Of a DNA stretch of 61,326 nucleotides, positions 51,814 to 59,313 are shown in pieces. The notes under the pieces were generated by a model. That model had not been told where the DNA came from. It did no database searches and saw only the letters and a program-made list of their open reading frames with translations. The DNA is from Clostridia bacterium. GTDB taxonomy: Bacteria; Bacillota; Clostridia; TANB77; CAG-508. The first letter of the stretch is position 1, and each line of letters begins with the position of its first letter. The position numbers and the translations under genes were made by a program. The stretch lies in the NCBI GenBank assembly GCA_022796855.1, contig JAAWJM010000007.1, forward strand, positions 1 to 61,326, written 5' to 3'.

Positions 51814-52377
51814 CTAAAAAGGAAGGTCATCATTATCTGCAGCAGATGCTGTTGCATCAAATGCTTGATCATATTGATTGTCACTCAACACTTTTTTATT
51901 TGGTATTTTTGCTTCTTCAGCTTTGTCATAAGATACTGCAAAAAAAGGCTTTACTGCTGTATGTGGTAATCCATCTGTACCTAAAAATTCTTCTTCTCTA
52001 AAGACTAAACCTATTTTTTTATTAACTAATTTTTGTTCATCAAAATCAAATTTGAAATTTGTATTTGATGCTTCTACTGAAGTTATAAGACCTTTAAATT
52101 TTGGATTTGTTGTTCCTGGATTATATCCTTCAGTAAATACTGTCCAAATACCACTCCACTTTCTTTCTTCAGGAGATCTAGTATCATTATCAAATTTCTT
52201 TTGATAATAATCTTTGTATTCTCCTTCTGCAATGTCAAATTCTATTTTTAGAAATTCTTTCCCTGCTTGTGTTTTTTCACAAACTACTTTTTTAATTAAG
52301 CATTTATATCCTCCTGCTGGTAATGTTTCAAATTCTCCGAAGCTTTGTGCTTCATCATATCCTGCTGGTTTTTCCAT
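51814..52377 (-). CDS. SSB-like single-stranded DNA-binding protein
   Basis: A 187-residue protein of the DUF669-like group. A beta-rich body (AGGYKCLIKKVVCEKTQAGKEF, FDIAEGEYKDYYQKKFD) is followed by an acidic tail ending DNDDLPF, the SSB-type tip that recruits partner proteins. It binds ssDNA in phage recombination and replication. It lies directly beside the Sak4-like ATPase region. Confidence 0.8.
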   Translation of the reverse strand: MEKPAGYDEAQSFGEFETLPAGGYKCLIKKVVCEKTQAGKEFLKIEFDIAEGEYKDYYQKKFDNDTRSPEERKWSGIWTVFTEGYNPGTTNPKFKGLITSVEASNTNFKFDFDEQKLVNKKIGLVFREEEFLGTDGLPHTAVKPFFAVSYDKAEEAKIPNKKVLSDNQYDQAFDATASAADNDDLPF

Positions 52378-52379
52378 AA

Positions 52380-52637
52380 TTAGTTACCTCCCATAATTTT
52401 TTTAATATTATTTATTACTTGATCTAAATCTTTTACTGATGTTATTTTATGTACTTCTACTTTCCCAATTTTATCTTCAATTTTTGTTTTGATATCTTCT
52501 TGTTCAGTTTTACAATGTTTTCCTTCACATTCTTTTTTTTCTGTTTCTTCTTCATTCATTACATCTTCTGCTATTTCTGCTATATTAAGTCCTGATAAGA
52601 ATGCTAATCCTATAATTTCTAATGTATTAAAATTCAT
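52380..52637 (-). CDS. Small phage protein of unknown function
   Basis: An 85-residue protein: a hydrophobic N-terminus (LEIIGLAFLSGLNIAEIA), a very acidic/Lys linker and a helical C-terminus (SVKDLDQVINNIKKIMGGN). It starts inside the stop of the preceding small gene (TAATG overlap), so it is coupled. No family recognised. Confidence 0.5.
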   Translation of the reverse strand: MNFNTLEIIGLAFLSGLNIAEIAEDVMNEEETEKKECEGKHCKTEQEDIKTKIEDKIGKVEVHKITSVKDLDQVINNIKKIMGGN

Positions 52638-52777
52638 TATTTCTCACCTCTTTTCTTTTTTTGAAACCATTTCCAAAATCCTCTAAAGTCTGATCTATAT
52701 CTTTTGGCCACACCTTTGTTATGGTCTTTCCATTGTTTTTTTAATTGATTTCTTTCAATTTTTCTTTGAAGGCTCAT
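52637..52777 (-). CDS. Very basic small protein
   Basis: A 46-residue frame (MSLQRKIERNQLKKQWKDHN, then KRYRSDFRGFWKWFQKKKRGEK) with a net strong positive charge, AAGGAGG upstream, coupling on both sides: it overlaps the Sak4-like gene by 23 bases and its stop overlaps the next start. Probably nucleic-acid binding. Found only by its signals and codon pattern. Confidence 0.55.
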   Translation of the reverse strand: MSLQRKIERNQLKKQWKDHNKGVAKRYRSDFRGFWKWFQKKKRGEK

Positions 52778-53402
52778 TTTTGTTTTCCTCCTTTTTAGTC
52801 AACTCATAATATTCTCTAATTGTTTGATCTACCATTTTTAAATCATTATCAATTTTATGTTCAAACATATCCATAGGGCTTTTAGCTGGATTAGTTCCAT
52901 CAGAATTTGTAATAAAGAAATGTTCGCTTCCTTCTACTTGACAAAGTAAAACTATTGAAAATAATCCTTCTACAGTAAGTTGATTATCAAGCATTTTCCC
53001 TAAAGTTTTTGCTTTTAGTTTTCCGTTATCTGCTAACTCTGTGTGATGTAACATATATACAATACAATCATTAGGTGTTCTTTTAATAATGAAATCAATT
53101 AAATCTTTAAAATTTAAAGCCATATTAGTAAATTTGCCATAACCTACTTCTTTTGCGTGTTCAAAACTTTCAAAGGCCATTAAATATTGTGAATCGTCTA
53201 TTACATAAGTTTTAAAATTTCCTTTTTGTATATTTGATTTTATCTGTGTATATGTAACATTGTCTGCTTTATTTAGTTGCTTTTTAAAAGGTAGTGGTTT
53301 ACCTGCTACATTGTAAATTGCAACATCTTCCTTTTCAAAATTTCTTAAACTGCAACTTTTTCCTGAACCTGATTCGCCTAAAATTAATACTGGTATTCCC
53401 AT
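52755..53402 (-). CDS. Sak4-like RecA-fold ATPase (AAA_24)
   Basis: A 215-residue ATPase: Walker A ILGESGSGKSCSLRN (about 7-15), Walker B YVIDDSQYLM (about 66-72) and the family block CIVYMLHHTELADNGKLKAKTLGK. Such proteins are Sak4-type single-strand annealing partners that work with phage SSB. It overlaps the preceding gene stop by one base. The last 20 residues are a charged tail. Confidence 0.88.
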   Translation of the reverse strand: MGIPVLILGESGSGKSCSLRNFEKEDVAIYNVAGKPLPFKKQLNKADNVTYTQIKSNIQKGNFKTYVIDDSQYLMAFESFEHAKEVGYGKFTNMALNFKDLIDFIIKRTPNDCIVYMLHHTELADNGKLKAKTLGKMLDNQLTVEGLFSIVLLCQVEGSEHFFITNSDGTNPAKSPMDMFEHKIDNDLKMVDQTIREYYELTKKEENKNEPSKKN

Positions 53403-53623
53403 TATTCTTCTCCCTTCTCTACTAAATTTAAATTGAAATCAAATTTATATGGTGTTCCTGCTTTTATATCAAGTTTTAATTCTCCATTTTCCAAACTCAT
53501 TGTCATTACTCCATCATTAAATACTCCTGTAATACTGTCTCCATCTTCTAGCTTCGCATCTTCCCCATATTCTTCTTTCATTGCTTTTTGCATCATTTCC
53601 ATTGCTTTACTTATTGCTTCCAT
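53402..53623 (-). CDS. Small phage protein of unknown function
   Basis: A 73-residue protein with a Met-rich helix (AISKAMEMMQKAMKEEYG) and a short beta region (TGVFNDGVMTMSLENGELKLDI). It overlaps both neighbours by one base, thus it belongs to the recombination operon. No family recognised. Confidence 0.5.
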   Translation of the reverse strand: MEAISKAMEMMQKAMKEEYGEDAKLEDGDSITGVFNDGVMTMSLENGELKLDIKAGTPYKFDFNLNLVEKGEE

Positions 53624-54111
53624 TATTTAATCCTCAAATTTTCTCCTCTTGGCTCTAAATGTGCAAAAGGTAATTCTTTTCCTGCCTCTAAATCGGCTCT
53701 TATTTTTTCTGTGTCATTTTCAATAACTGTTTTGGTATATTCTTCAGGTACATCTCCGTCAATAGTAAGCGGTTGCTTTCCACCATTTTTTGCTATATTA
53801 AATGTAAATAAGTCTGTTGCAAATTTTGTTTTTCCTGTAGATTTCATTGCGTTAAATAAGTTTTGTTTTAAAGTATTTACTCTATTTTCAAATACTTTTG
53901 CACTTTCTGTTAGTCTTTTTGCTTCTTCTTTTCTAGCGTTTTTCTTTGCTTCTAGTTCTTTTATAATTTTTGCATATCCATCTGCTTTATCTTCAATTTC
54001 TCCCTCAATACCTTCTAATGTATCAAGTATCATTTGTTCATCTACTTCTTCGTTATATAACATATTAAGTACAGTTTCATAGTTGTTTGTTAATTGGTAT
54101 AAATTACTCAT
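53623..54111 (-). CDS. Siphovirus Gp157 family protein
   Basis: A 162-residue protein of the Gp157 group: MSNLYQLTNNYETVLNMLYN, a coiled coil (ADGYAKIIKELEAKKNARKEE) and the C-terminal FNIAKNGGKQPLTIDGDVPEEY. Gp157 genes accompany phage recombination genes; a role in resistance or annealing has been suggested but not settled. Start 54111 has AAGGAGG upstream. Confidence 0.88.
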   Translation of the reverse strand: MSNLYQLTNNYETVLNMLYNEEVDEQMILDTLEGIEGEIEDKADGYAKIIKELEAKKNARKEEAKRLTESAKVFENRVNTLKQNLFNAMKSTGKTKFATDLFTFNIAKNGGKQPLTIDGDVPEEYTKTVIENDTEKIRADLEAGKELPFAHLEPRGENLRIK

Positions 54112-54319
54112 CTTCTTGTTCCTCCTTTTCAAACATATTACCTTCCATTGTATGTAAAATAACCATTCCACTTAGCATCATTGTAAGTTGGAATTTTGCA
54201 TCATCTTTATGATTATCTCCTGCTGGTTTATCCATAGTTTTCATCATTGCATTGTTGTAAATTTCTTTTAATTCTTCATATGTATATGTCTTTCCTTTTC
54301 TAATTTTTAAATTTTCCAT
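54104..54319 (-). CDS. Small phage protein of unknown function
   Basis: A 71-residue helical protein (KTYTYEELKEIYNNAMMKTMDK, FQLTMMLSGMVILHTME) ending with an acidic EKEEQEDE. It overlaps the Gp157 start by 8 bases. AAAGGAC lies upstream. Confidence 0.5.
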   Translation of the reverse strand: MENLKIRKGKTYTYEELKEIYNNAMMKTMDKPAGDNHKDDAKFQLTMMLSGMVILHTMEGNMFEKEEQEDE

Positions 54320-54394
54320 TTTTTCTTGTCCTTTCTAACTTTCTATGTTAAAATATAAATAGAAAGTATTTATATAAATATTTTTACGAATCAT

Positions 54395-54544
54395 CTATTT
54401 TTCAGTTTGGTTGCTGGTAGATGGTTCTTTTTTTAAGTTATCTTCACAGATGAATAAAATTTGTTGTAAAATTTCTCTTAATTCAGCTTCATTATGAAAT
54501 TCGTCTATATCTGAAATAAGATCTTTAATTTTTTGATATCCCAT
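54395..54544 (-). CDS. Small acidic phage protein
   Basis: A 49-residue helical frame (MGYQKIKDLISDIDEFHNEA, ELREILQQILFICEDNLKK) with AAGGAGG well spaced. It lies between the membrane protein and the Gp157 cassette and has no recognised family. Confidence 0.6.
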   Translation of the reverse strand: MGYQKIKDLISDIDEFHNEAELREILQQILFICEDNLKKEPSTSNQTEK

Positions 54545-54655
54545 ATTAATTCCCTCCTTCCAAAAGTTTCAAATTATTTTTCATATGTCTTAATGTAGTT
54601 AGCATATTGTTGTATCTATATATGATAAATAAACTTTTCACATAAACTCTAATAT

Positions 54656-54865
54656 TCATTTCTGTTGTTTGCTTTCTTCGTAAATTGTTTCTATAATCAT
54701 TATGATTACTAAACCTAATAATGGAATAAAATATTCTCCTCCTACTGCTTCATATCCTCTTACTGCAGTTGCATATTTTATTGCAATTGGTGTTAATATA
54801 ATTGTTGCTATGATAATTAATAATTCTAAAATTCTTATAATAAATTTTTTCTTGTTAATTTTCAC
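54656..54865 (-). CDS. Two-helix membrane protein
   Basis: A 69-residue protein with two hydrophobic segments (IIRILELLIIIATIILTPIA and YFIPLLGLVIIMIIETIY). GTG at 54865 overlaps the stop of the excisionase-like gene (TAGTG) and has GGGGGAAG upstream, supporting this start. It belongs to the early operon. Function unknown. Confidence 0.65.
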   Translation of the reverse strand: MKINKKKFIIRILELLIIIATIILTPIAIKYATAVRGYEAVGGEYFIPLLGLVIIMIIETIYEESKQQK

Positions 54866-55056
54866 TATTCTTCCCCCTTTATTCTTTTCTTTTTGTACCA
54901 TTCTCTTATTGCACTTCCTAATGCTACTTTTTCTTTTCCAAAATTTTCACTTGGAAAGTCCTGCGAATTATAAATGCTTAGTGCTGTTGGTACGCTACAA
55001 TTTCTTAATTCAGCAAATTGTGTTGGAGTATAAAATATATTATCTTGTAATTCCAT
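54865..55056 (-). CDS. Excisionase-like helix-turn-helix protein
   Basis: A 63-residue winged-helix protein (NIFYTPTQFAELRNCSVPTA, LSIYNSQDFPSENFGKEKV, SAIREWYKKKR). The pattern is that of MerR/Xis-type small DNA-binding proteins. It is the second gene of the leftward early operon after Cro. It may bend DNA for excision or act as an auxiliary regulator. Confidence 0.65.
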   Translation of the reverse strand: MELQDNIFYTPTQFAELRNCSVPTALSIYNSQDFPSENFGKEKVALGSAIREWYKKKRIKGEE

Positions 55057-55077
55057 TTAATCTTCCTCCTTCTTTTT

Positions 55078-55093
55078 TGTGTGTCGTGTCGCA
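55078..55093 (+). repeat. Inverted 16-bp repeat, copy 1
   Basis: TGTGTGTCGTGTCGCA. Its exact reverse complement lies at 56700-56715. The pair brackets the lysogeny module (cro, repressor, membrane protein). GC-rich for this region. Confidence 0.65.
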
Positions 55094-55133
55094 ATTTTAT
55101 TTTTTATACCTTTCATTTTTCCTCCTCTTGTTC

Positions 55134-55152
55134 AGTATCTTTTTAAGACACT
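55134..55152. promoter_or_regulatory. Operator palindrome, copy 1
   Basis: AGTATCTTTTTAAGACACT, identical to copy 2 at 55382-55400, at the 3' end of the Cro-like gene. The half-sites AGTATCTT and AAGACACT are 8-bp near-perfect inverted repeats with a 3-nt spacer. Confidence 0.7.
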
Positions 55153-55361
55153 TTTGAATCAAAAAAAATTTCGTCTACTTCACTACTAGTTAGTGAATAT
55201 TTTTCTTTTATTTTGCAAATTTCATTTTGTGTAAATTCTGCTCCATTTGTTTCATTCATTTTTGCAGATAATGTAGTTCTTGATATTTTTAAGTATTCTG
55301 CTAAATCTCCTCCGTTATCTCCATTTAAAGCCATTTTTGATTTTAGTTTGTTTATATTCAC
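55143..55361 (-). CDS. Cro-like repressor
   Basis: A 72-residue helix-turn-helix protein (LAEYLKISRTTLSAKMNETNG, EFTQNEICKIKEKYSLTSSEVDEIF) transcribed left, divergent from the CI-like repressor. It probably silences the repressor promoter in the lytic cycle. AAGGAGG lies upstream of the start. Confidence 0.8.
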   Translation of the reverse strand: MNINKLKSKMALNGDNGGDLAEYLKISRTTLSAKMNETNGAEFTQNEICKIKEKYSLTSSEVDEIFFDSKVS

Positions 55362-55381
55362 TTTTTTTCCTCCTTTCGTTT

Positions 55382-55400
55382 AGTATCTTTTTAAGACACT
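55382..55400. promoter_or_regulatory. Operator palindrome, copy 2
   Basis: AGTATCTTTTTAAGACACT overlaps the start of the leftward early transcript, 4 bp downstream of its -10 box. Binding here would block early gene expression. Confidence 0.75.
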
Positions 55401-55403
55401 CAC

Positions 55404-55432
55404 ATAATATAACAACTATTTTATATTGTCAA
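55404..55432 (-). promoter_or_regulatory. Leftward early promoter (PL-type)
   Basis: On the minus strand, TTGACA, 17 bp and TATTAT, immediately followed by an operator palindrome. It drives cro and the early operon. Confidence 0.75.
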
Positions 55433-55459
55433 TATTTTTTTTGAAAATTTTTAAATTTT

Positions 55460-55520
55460 TAAGACACTTTTTTAAAAATACTTGTAAAAATGTCTAAAAT
55501 GTGATAATATTAAGACACTT
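55460..55520. promoter_or_regulatory. Additional operator half-sites and repressor promoter
   Basis: TAAGACACTT at 55460-55469 and 55511-55520, with TGTCT at 55491-55495 between them, are half-sites of the same operator. Likely repressor -10 GATAAT lies at 55503-55508. The second half-site overlaps the expected start of the repressor transcript, so autoregulation is probable. Confidence 0.6.
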
Positions 55521-55536
55521 ATTGGAGGTGTATTAT

Positions 55537-56130
55537 ATGAATATGGGAGAACGAATAAAACAATTAAGAATTGCAAATGGCTTAACTCAAGAAGAATTGG
55601 GTAAATATATTGGTGTTCAAAAGGCTGCAATTCGTAAATATGAAAAAGGCGAAGTACAGAATATGAAAAGAAGTTCTATTGAAATTCTTTCTAACTTATT
55701 TAAGGTATCTCCTTCTTATTTAATGTGTATAGAAGATGAATATCCTAAAGAGCAATCTTCAACTTCTATTCCTTTATTATCAGATTTTAAGGAAAATTTA
55801 AAAATCTCTTTTAATCAGTTTTTTATAAAAAACATAACCATAAATGAATTATTGCCTAATAATACTTTTGCATTACAAATAAAAGATAATTCAATGTTAC
55901 CTTTATTAGGTATTGGAGATATAGCAATTATATCGGCTGATTTTAAGTATGAATCTGGTCAAACTTGTTTAATATTAACTAATAATATTTATATGATTAG
56001 AAAAGTTACTAAAGCAAAAGATGGATTTGAGTTACAAGCAATGAATCCCTATTATCCAATTGAAAAAACAAAAGATTTAGAATTTTTTGGTAAAGTTATA
56101 AGAGCAGAAAATCAAAGTGCTTTTAAATAG
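55537..56130 (+). CDS. CI-like repressor with S24 (LexA-like) domain
   Basis: A 197-residue repressor. Helix-turn-helix is residues 5-60 (RIKQLRIANGLTQEELGKYI). The C-terminal S24-type domain contains DNSMLPLLGIGDIAII with the presumed catalytic Ser and LILTNNIYMIRKV; the position of the catalytic Lys looks like Arg, so self-cleavage may be impaired. Start 55537 has GGAGG upstream. It maintains lysogeny by binding the AGTATCTT/AAGACACT operators on both sides. Confidence 0.88.
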   Translation: MNMGERIKQLRIANGLTQEELGKYIGVQKAAIRKYEKGEVQNMKRSSIEILSNLFKVSPSYLMCIEDEYPKEQSSTSIPLLSDFKENLKISFNQFFIKNITINELLPNNTFALQIKDNSMLPLLGIGDIAIISADFKYESGQTCLILTNNIYMIRKVTKAKDGFELQAMNPYYPIEKTKDLEFFGKVIRAENQSAFK

Positions 56131-56142
56131 AAAGGAGTTTTT

Positions 56143-56676
56143 ATGAAAGATTATTTTATAAAGCAAATTGAAGATATTAAATCAAATCCTAAATGTATTA
56201 TTAAAAAATGGTATTTTTGGTTGATAGCAATTGCAATCATTTATGGTTTAATAACTGATGTATTTGCACCTAAAGAAATTATAACTTCTTCTAATGATAT
56301 AGAAAAAAATATCATTGCAGAAGAAAAAACAGAAACTGAAGAGGAGCGAATTGCTCGAGAGGAAAAAGAAAAGAAACAAGCTGAAGAAAAAGCAAAAAAA
56401 GAACGCCAAAAAAGAATTACTGAAAATTCTTCAAATGCATATATTTATACAGAAAAAATTGTAAAAGATAATTTAAAAGCTCCAAGTACGGCTAAATTTT
56501 CTAATCAAAAATATGGTTATAATGAAGAATATAGTCGATATGTAGTTAGTGGATCAGTAGATTCACAAAATAGTTTTGGTGCTATGATAAGAGCAAATTT
56601 TTATGCAGAATACGATCAAGATTTAACTATGATATATTTTGTATTTGATAATCAAGTATTATTAGATAATAGATAA
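56143..56676 (+). CDS. Membrane-anchored coiled-coil protein in the lysogeny module
   Basis: A 177-residue protein: one membrane helix (about 25-42), a long Glu/Lys coiled coil (about 55-95) and a C-terminal external domain (LKAPSTAKFSNQKYGYNEEYSRY). It is co-transcribed with the repressor, 12 bp behind it, so it should be made in the lysogen. Genes in this position often give superinfection exclusion or alter the host surface. AGAAAGGAG is upstream. Confidence 0.65.
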   Translation: MKDYFIKQIEDIKSNPKCIIKKWYFWLIAIAIIYGLITDVFAPKEIITSSNDIEKNIIAEEKTETEEERIAREEKEKKQAEEKAKKERQKRITENSSNAYIYTEKIVKDNLKAPSTAKFSNQKYGYNEEYSRYVVSGSVDSQNSFGAMIRANFYAEYDQDLTMIYFVFDNQVLLDNR

Positions 56677-56699
56677 AAAAGGATAATGTGTTGTTTGTT

Positions 56700-56715
56700 T
56701 GCGACACGACACACA
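56700..56715 (+). repeat. Inverted 16-bp repeat, copy 2
   Basis: TGCGACACGACACACA, the exact reverse complement of 55078-55093. It is part of a larger dyad GGATAATGTGT ... ACACATTATCC (56681-56721), which may be a terminator or protein site between the membrane protein and integrase genes. Confidence 0.65.
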
Positions 56716-56766
56716 TTATCCGAGGATGCAACCACTTCGAAAAGTGATTACTTTTGTATTATATAC

Positions 56767-56816
56767 AAAAAGCCTTCATTTTTCAAGTGATATTCAAAGA
56801 AAAATGGAGGTTTTTT
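56767..56816 (+). promoter_or_regulatory. Hairpin masking the integrase ribosome binding site
   Basis: Arms 56767-56783 (AAAAAGCCTTCATTTTT) and 56800-56816 (AAAAATGGAGGTTTTTT) form a 17-bp stem with two G-U pairs and a 16-nt loop. The right arm contains GGAGG of the integrase. It may also act as an intrinsic terminator of upstream transcription. Confidence 0.7.
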
Positions 56817-56819
56817 ATT

Positions 56820-58019
56820 ATGGGTACAGCTAAAAAGCGTGGAAATGGCGAAGGTACTATATTCAAAAGAGAAATTAAAGGAAAAACTGTATGGGTTACT
56901 GAATACACTATTGAAATGTATGATAAAAATGGAAAAAGAAAAAGAAAGACAATATATGGTAAAACTAGACAAGAAGTAAAAAATAAATTAGAGAAGATTA
57001 TTACTGAATTAAATACAGATACTTATGTAGATAAATCAAAAGTTACATTTTATGATATTGCAAAGGAATTTATTGATACTGCCTATAAAATGAACAAATT
57101 AAAAGAAAGTTCCTACTCTCGTAAATTACATACATTAAAGAATATATCAACTCACTATATTGCTAATATGGAACTTCAAAAGATAACAGAAAAAGATTTA
57201 AAGGATTTCCTTGTATATATTACAAAATATTCAGATTCTGTTATTGCTAAAATATATGGAATAGTTAATAATACTTTTAAAATAGCAGTTAGAAGAAATA
57301 TTTTGCGTTATAACTTTTTAGATGATCAATTAGAGTTTGAAATACCTTTATCTAAAAAATATAAAAATAAATCTAAAACTGTATCTGCATTTACGATTGA
57401 TGAACAAAAGCAACTTATAACAGAACTTCAAAATGCAAATAAATTTAGATATAAATATCAAATTTTTATAAGTTTGTTTACTGGTATGAGAATGGGCGAA
57501 ATAAATGCTTTAGACATTAATGACATTGATTTTGAAAATAAAATAATTCATATAAGAAGAACTATTACTCGTACATTTGATGATAGAGCAACAATTGGAT
57601 CTTATACTAAAACAGTAAATGGAATTAGAGATATAATGATGGATTCTAATGTTGAAAATATCCTTAAAGAATACTTATTCTCTGAATATTATATAGCAAA
57701 TGATTATAATCTTTTATTTTGTAATTCAAATAAAGAATGTATAAGTACAGATACTGTTAATATGATGTTTAAATATTTTTGCCAAGAACATAATATTGGA
57801 AAAGGTTATGATGTCCATCAGCATATGCTTCGTCATACTTTTGCAACAAGATGCATTGAATCGGGAATGCCTGCATCTGTATTAGCAAAGATAATGGGAC
57901 ACGCAAATGTTTCAACTACACTAAATGTATATTGTGAAGTTTTTGACAAGTTTAAAAAAGAACACCTTGATTTATCTTACAACTACTTAAAGGAAAATGG
58001 CTTAACAGTAGACTTTTAA
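56820..58019 (+). CDS. int: Tyrosine recombinase (integrase)
   Basis: A 399-residue site-specific recombinase. The N-terminal arm-binding (AP2-like) domain is about 10-65 (GEGTIFKREIKGKTVWVTEY), a SAM-like core-binding domain is 75-175, and the catalytic domain has Arg in SLFTGMRMGEI, HQHMLRHTF (HxxR), and the nucleophile Tyr in LNVYCEVF. It catalyses insertion into truA. Start 56820 is fixed by GGAGG 9 bases upstream. The start is buried in a hairpin. It ends about 160 bp from attR. Confidence 0.95.
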   Translation: MGTAKKRGNGEGTIFKREIKGKTVWVTEYTIEMYDKNGKRKRKTIYGKTRQEVKNKLEKIITELNTDTYVDKSKVTFYDIAKEFIDTAYKMNKLKESSYSRKLHTLKNISTHYIANMELQKITEKDLKDFLVYITKYSDSVIAKIYGIVNNTFKIAVRRNILRYNFLDDQLEFEIPLSKKYKNKSKTVSAFTIDEQKQLITELQNANKFRYKYQIFISLFTGMRMGEINALDINDIDFENKIIHIRRTITRTFDDRATIGSYTKTVNGIRDIMMDSNVENILKEYLFSEYYIANDYNLLFCNSNKECISTDTVNMMFKYFCQEHNIGKGYDVHQHMLRHTFATRCIESGMPASVLAKIMGHANVSTTLNVYCEVFDKFKKEHLDLSYNYLKENGLTVDF

Positions 58020-58029
58020 TCGTCTATTG

Positions 58030-58056
58030 TTACAGCCACCGTTACAGCCTTGCGAA
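58030..58056. repeat. Probable integrase arm-type sites, right end
   Basis: TTACAGCC at 58030-58037 and GTTACAGCCTTGCGAA at 58041-58056 share their core with the left-end repeats at 19214-19238. Confidence 0.6.
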
Positions 58057-58119
58057 ATAATTTTAAAAATATTTGTATTTATTTGAAAATATATTGAAAA
58101 TTAAAAATATAGATATAAC

Positions 58120-58167
58120 AATGGTTTGAACTACTTTGAAATAAAATCAAAATATGTTCAAACCATT
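58120..58167 (+). terminator. Hairpin after the integrase gene
   Basis: AATGGTTTGAAC / GTTCAAACCATT, a perfect 12-bp stem with a 24-nt AT-rich loop, next to attR. It can end integrase transcription before truA remnant sequences. Confidence 0.6.
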
Positions 58168-58239
58168 GATTTTAGGTTGCATTTGCCAACCATTAAAATC
58201 ACTTCCATCGTATTCAATGGTTAATTTAATATTTCGCAT
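58147..58239 (-). pseudogene. truA: Displaced 5' end of host truA
   Basis: This frame starts MRNIKLTIEYDGSDFNGWQMQP with its own binding site (GGAAGGAC upstream) and then runs into prophage sequence, ending after KINGLNIF. It is the original host start, split from the rest by integration. It differs from the prophage-supplied start in several codons (DGS/DGK, DF/EF), as expected of a diverged phage copy. Confidence 0.85.
58175..58191. other. attR core (right prophage junction)
   Basis: GGTTGCATTTGCCAACC, identical to 19085-19101. Lies at the point where truA homology ends. Distance between the cores gives a prophage of 39,090 bp. Confidence 0.85.
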
Positions 58240-58408
58240 TGCTTCTAGTCCTTCCTTTCCTGAAATTGGTTAACGTCTTCCTACTTATTTATATTTTAAT
58301 ATCTAGCATCATCATAACACATTATACTTCATTTTTTTGATTTTTTCTACCACATTCTTGACAAGATATGATACAATAGAATTGATTTTGTTACAAGGAG
58401 GTTTTTTC

Positions 58409-59269
58409 ATGTCAATTAAACTAATTGCAAGTGATTTAGATGGTACTTTAGTTGACCACAATAACTTTATTCCTACTGGCAATTTAGATGCCATTGAAGA
58501 TATGAATAAAAAACATATCGATTTTGCCATTTGTACTGGAAAAACCTATTCTATTACCAAAGACATTTGTAAAAAATGTAATGCTTCTTATGGTATTTTT
58601 GGAAATGGAACTCAAATTATTAATTTAAAAACAGGACAAGAAATTTACAAAAATTTATTATCTGTGGAGGATTTTATTGGTTGTTATGATTTAGCAAAAC
58701 AATACGGTTTTCATATTCATATTTATAGTGAAACAGAAGTTATTTCTGAAAATTTGCTTTATATGGATCTTCGAAATTATACTTTACACCAAAACCAGCA
58801 AAAATCAGACTTAAACTTTCAAGTGGTTCCTAATGTAAAAGATTATGTTGCAAACCATCAAACTTCTATTTTTAAATTGGTGATTTCAAGTACCGAAAAT
58901 TTGTCTCACTTAAAAGACGAAATTTTATCTCGTTTTGACATTAATGTTACATTAATTCAAAAAAAGGGATTATATAAAGACCTCATTATCGATAAAGAAT
59001 ACGAATACTTAGATATTACCCCAAAACATATTGGAAAAGGCTATGCCTTAGAATATCTTAGTCATTTTCTTAATATTGACCGTTCTGATATTATGGCAAT
59101 TGGAGATAATATTAATGATATTGATATGATAAAAGTTTCTGGTGCAAGTGCTACCTTATCGGATTCTTATGAGGAAGTAAAAAAAGTAGCAGGCTACGTT
59201 GCTACCAATACTGTAGAAAATGCTGGCTTTGCAGAAGCCGTATATCGATTTATAGGGACAACTACTTAG
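58409..59269 (+). CDS. Cof-type HAD hydrolase
   Basis: A 286-residue phosphatase of the Cof/YidA group: motif I ASDLDGTLVDHNN (nucleophile Asp near 8), motif II ICTGKTY, motif III Lys near KHIGKGYALEYL and motif IV GDNINDIDMIK. It removes phosphate from sugars or nucleotides (broad specificity). AAGGAGG precedes the start. It is a host gene to the right of attR, divergent from truA. Confidence 0.92.
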   Translation: MSIKLIASDLDGTLVDHNNFIPTGNLDAIEDMNKKHIDFAICTGKTYSITKDICKKCNASYGIFGNGTQIINLKTGQEIYKNLLSVEDFIGCYDLAKQYGFHIHIYSETEVISENLLYMDLRNYTLHQNQQKSDLNFQVVPNVKDYVANHQTSIFKLVISSTENLSHLKDEILSRFDINVTLIQKKGLYKDLIIDKEYEYLDITPKHIGKGYALEYLSHFLNIDRSDIMAIGDNINDIDMIKVSGASATLSDSYEEVKKVAGYVATNTVENAGFAEAVYRFIGTTT

Positions 59270-59313
59270 GAAGTAGTGCCCCTATTTTATTCTTGTTTAT
59301 GACAAATCTATCT

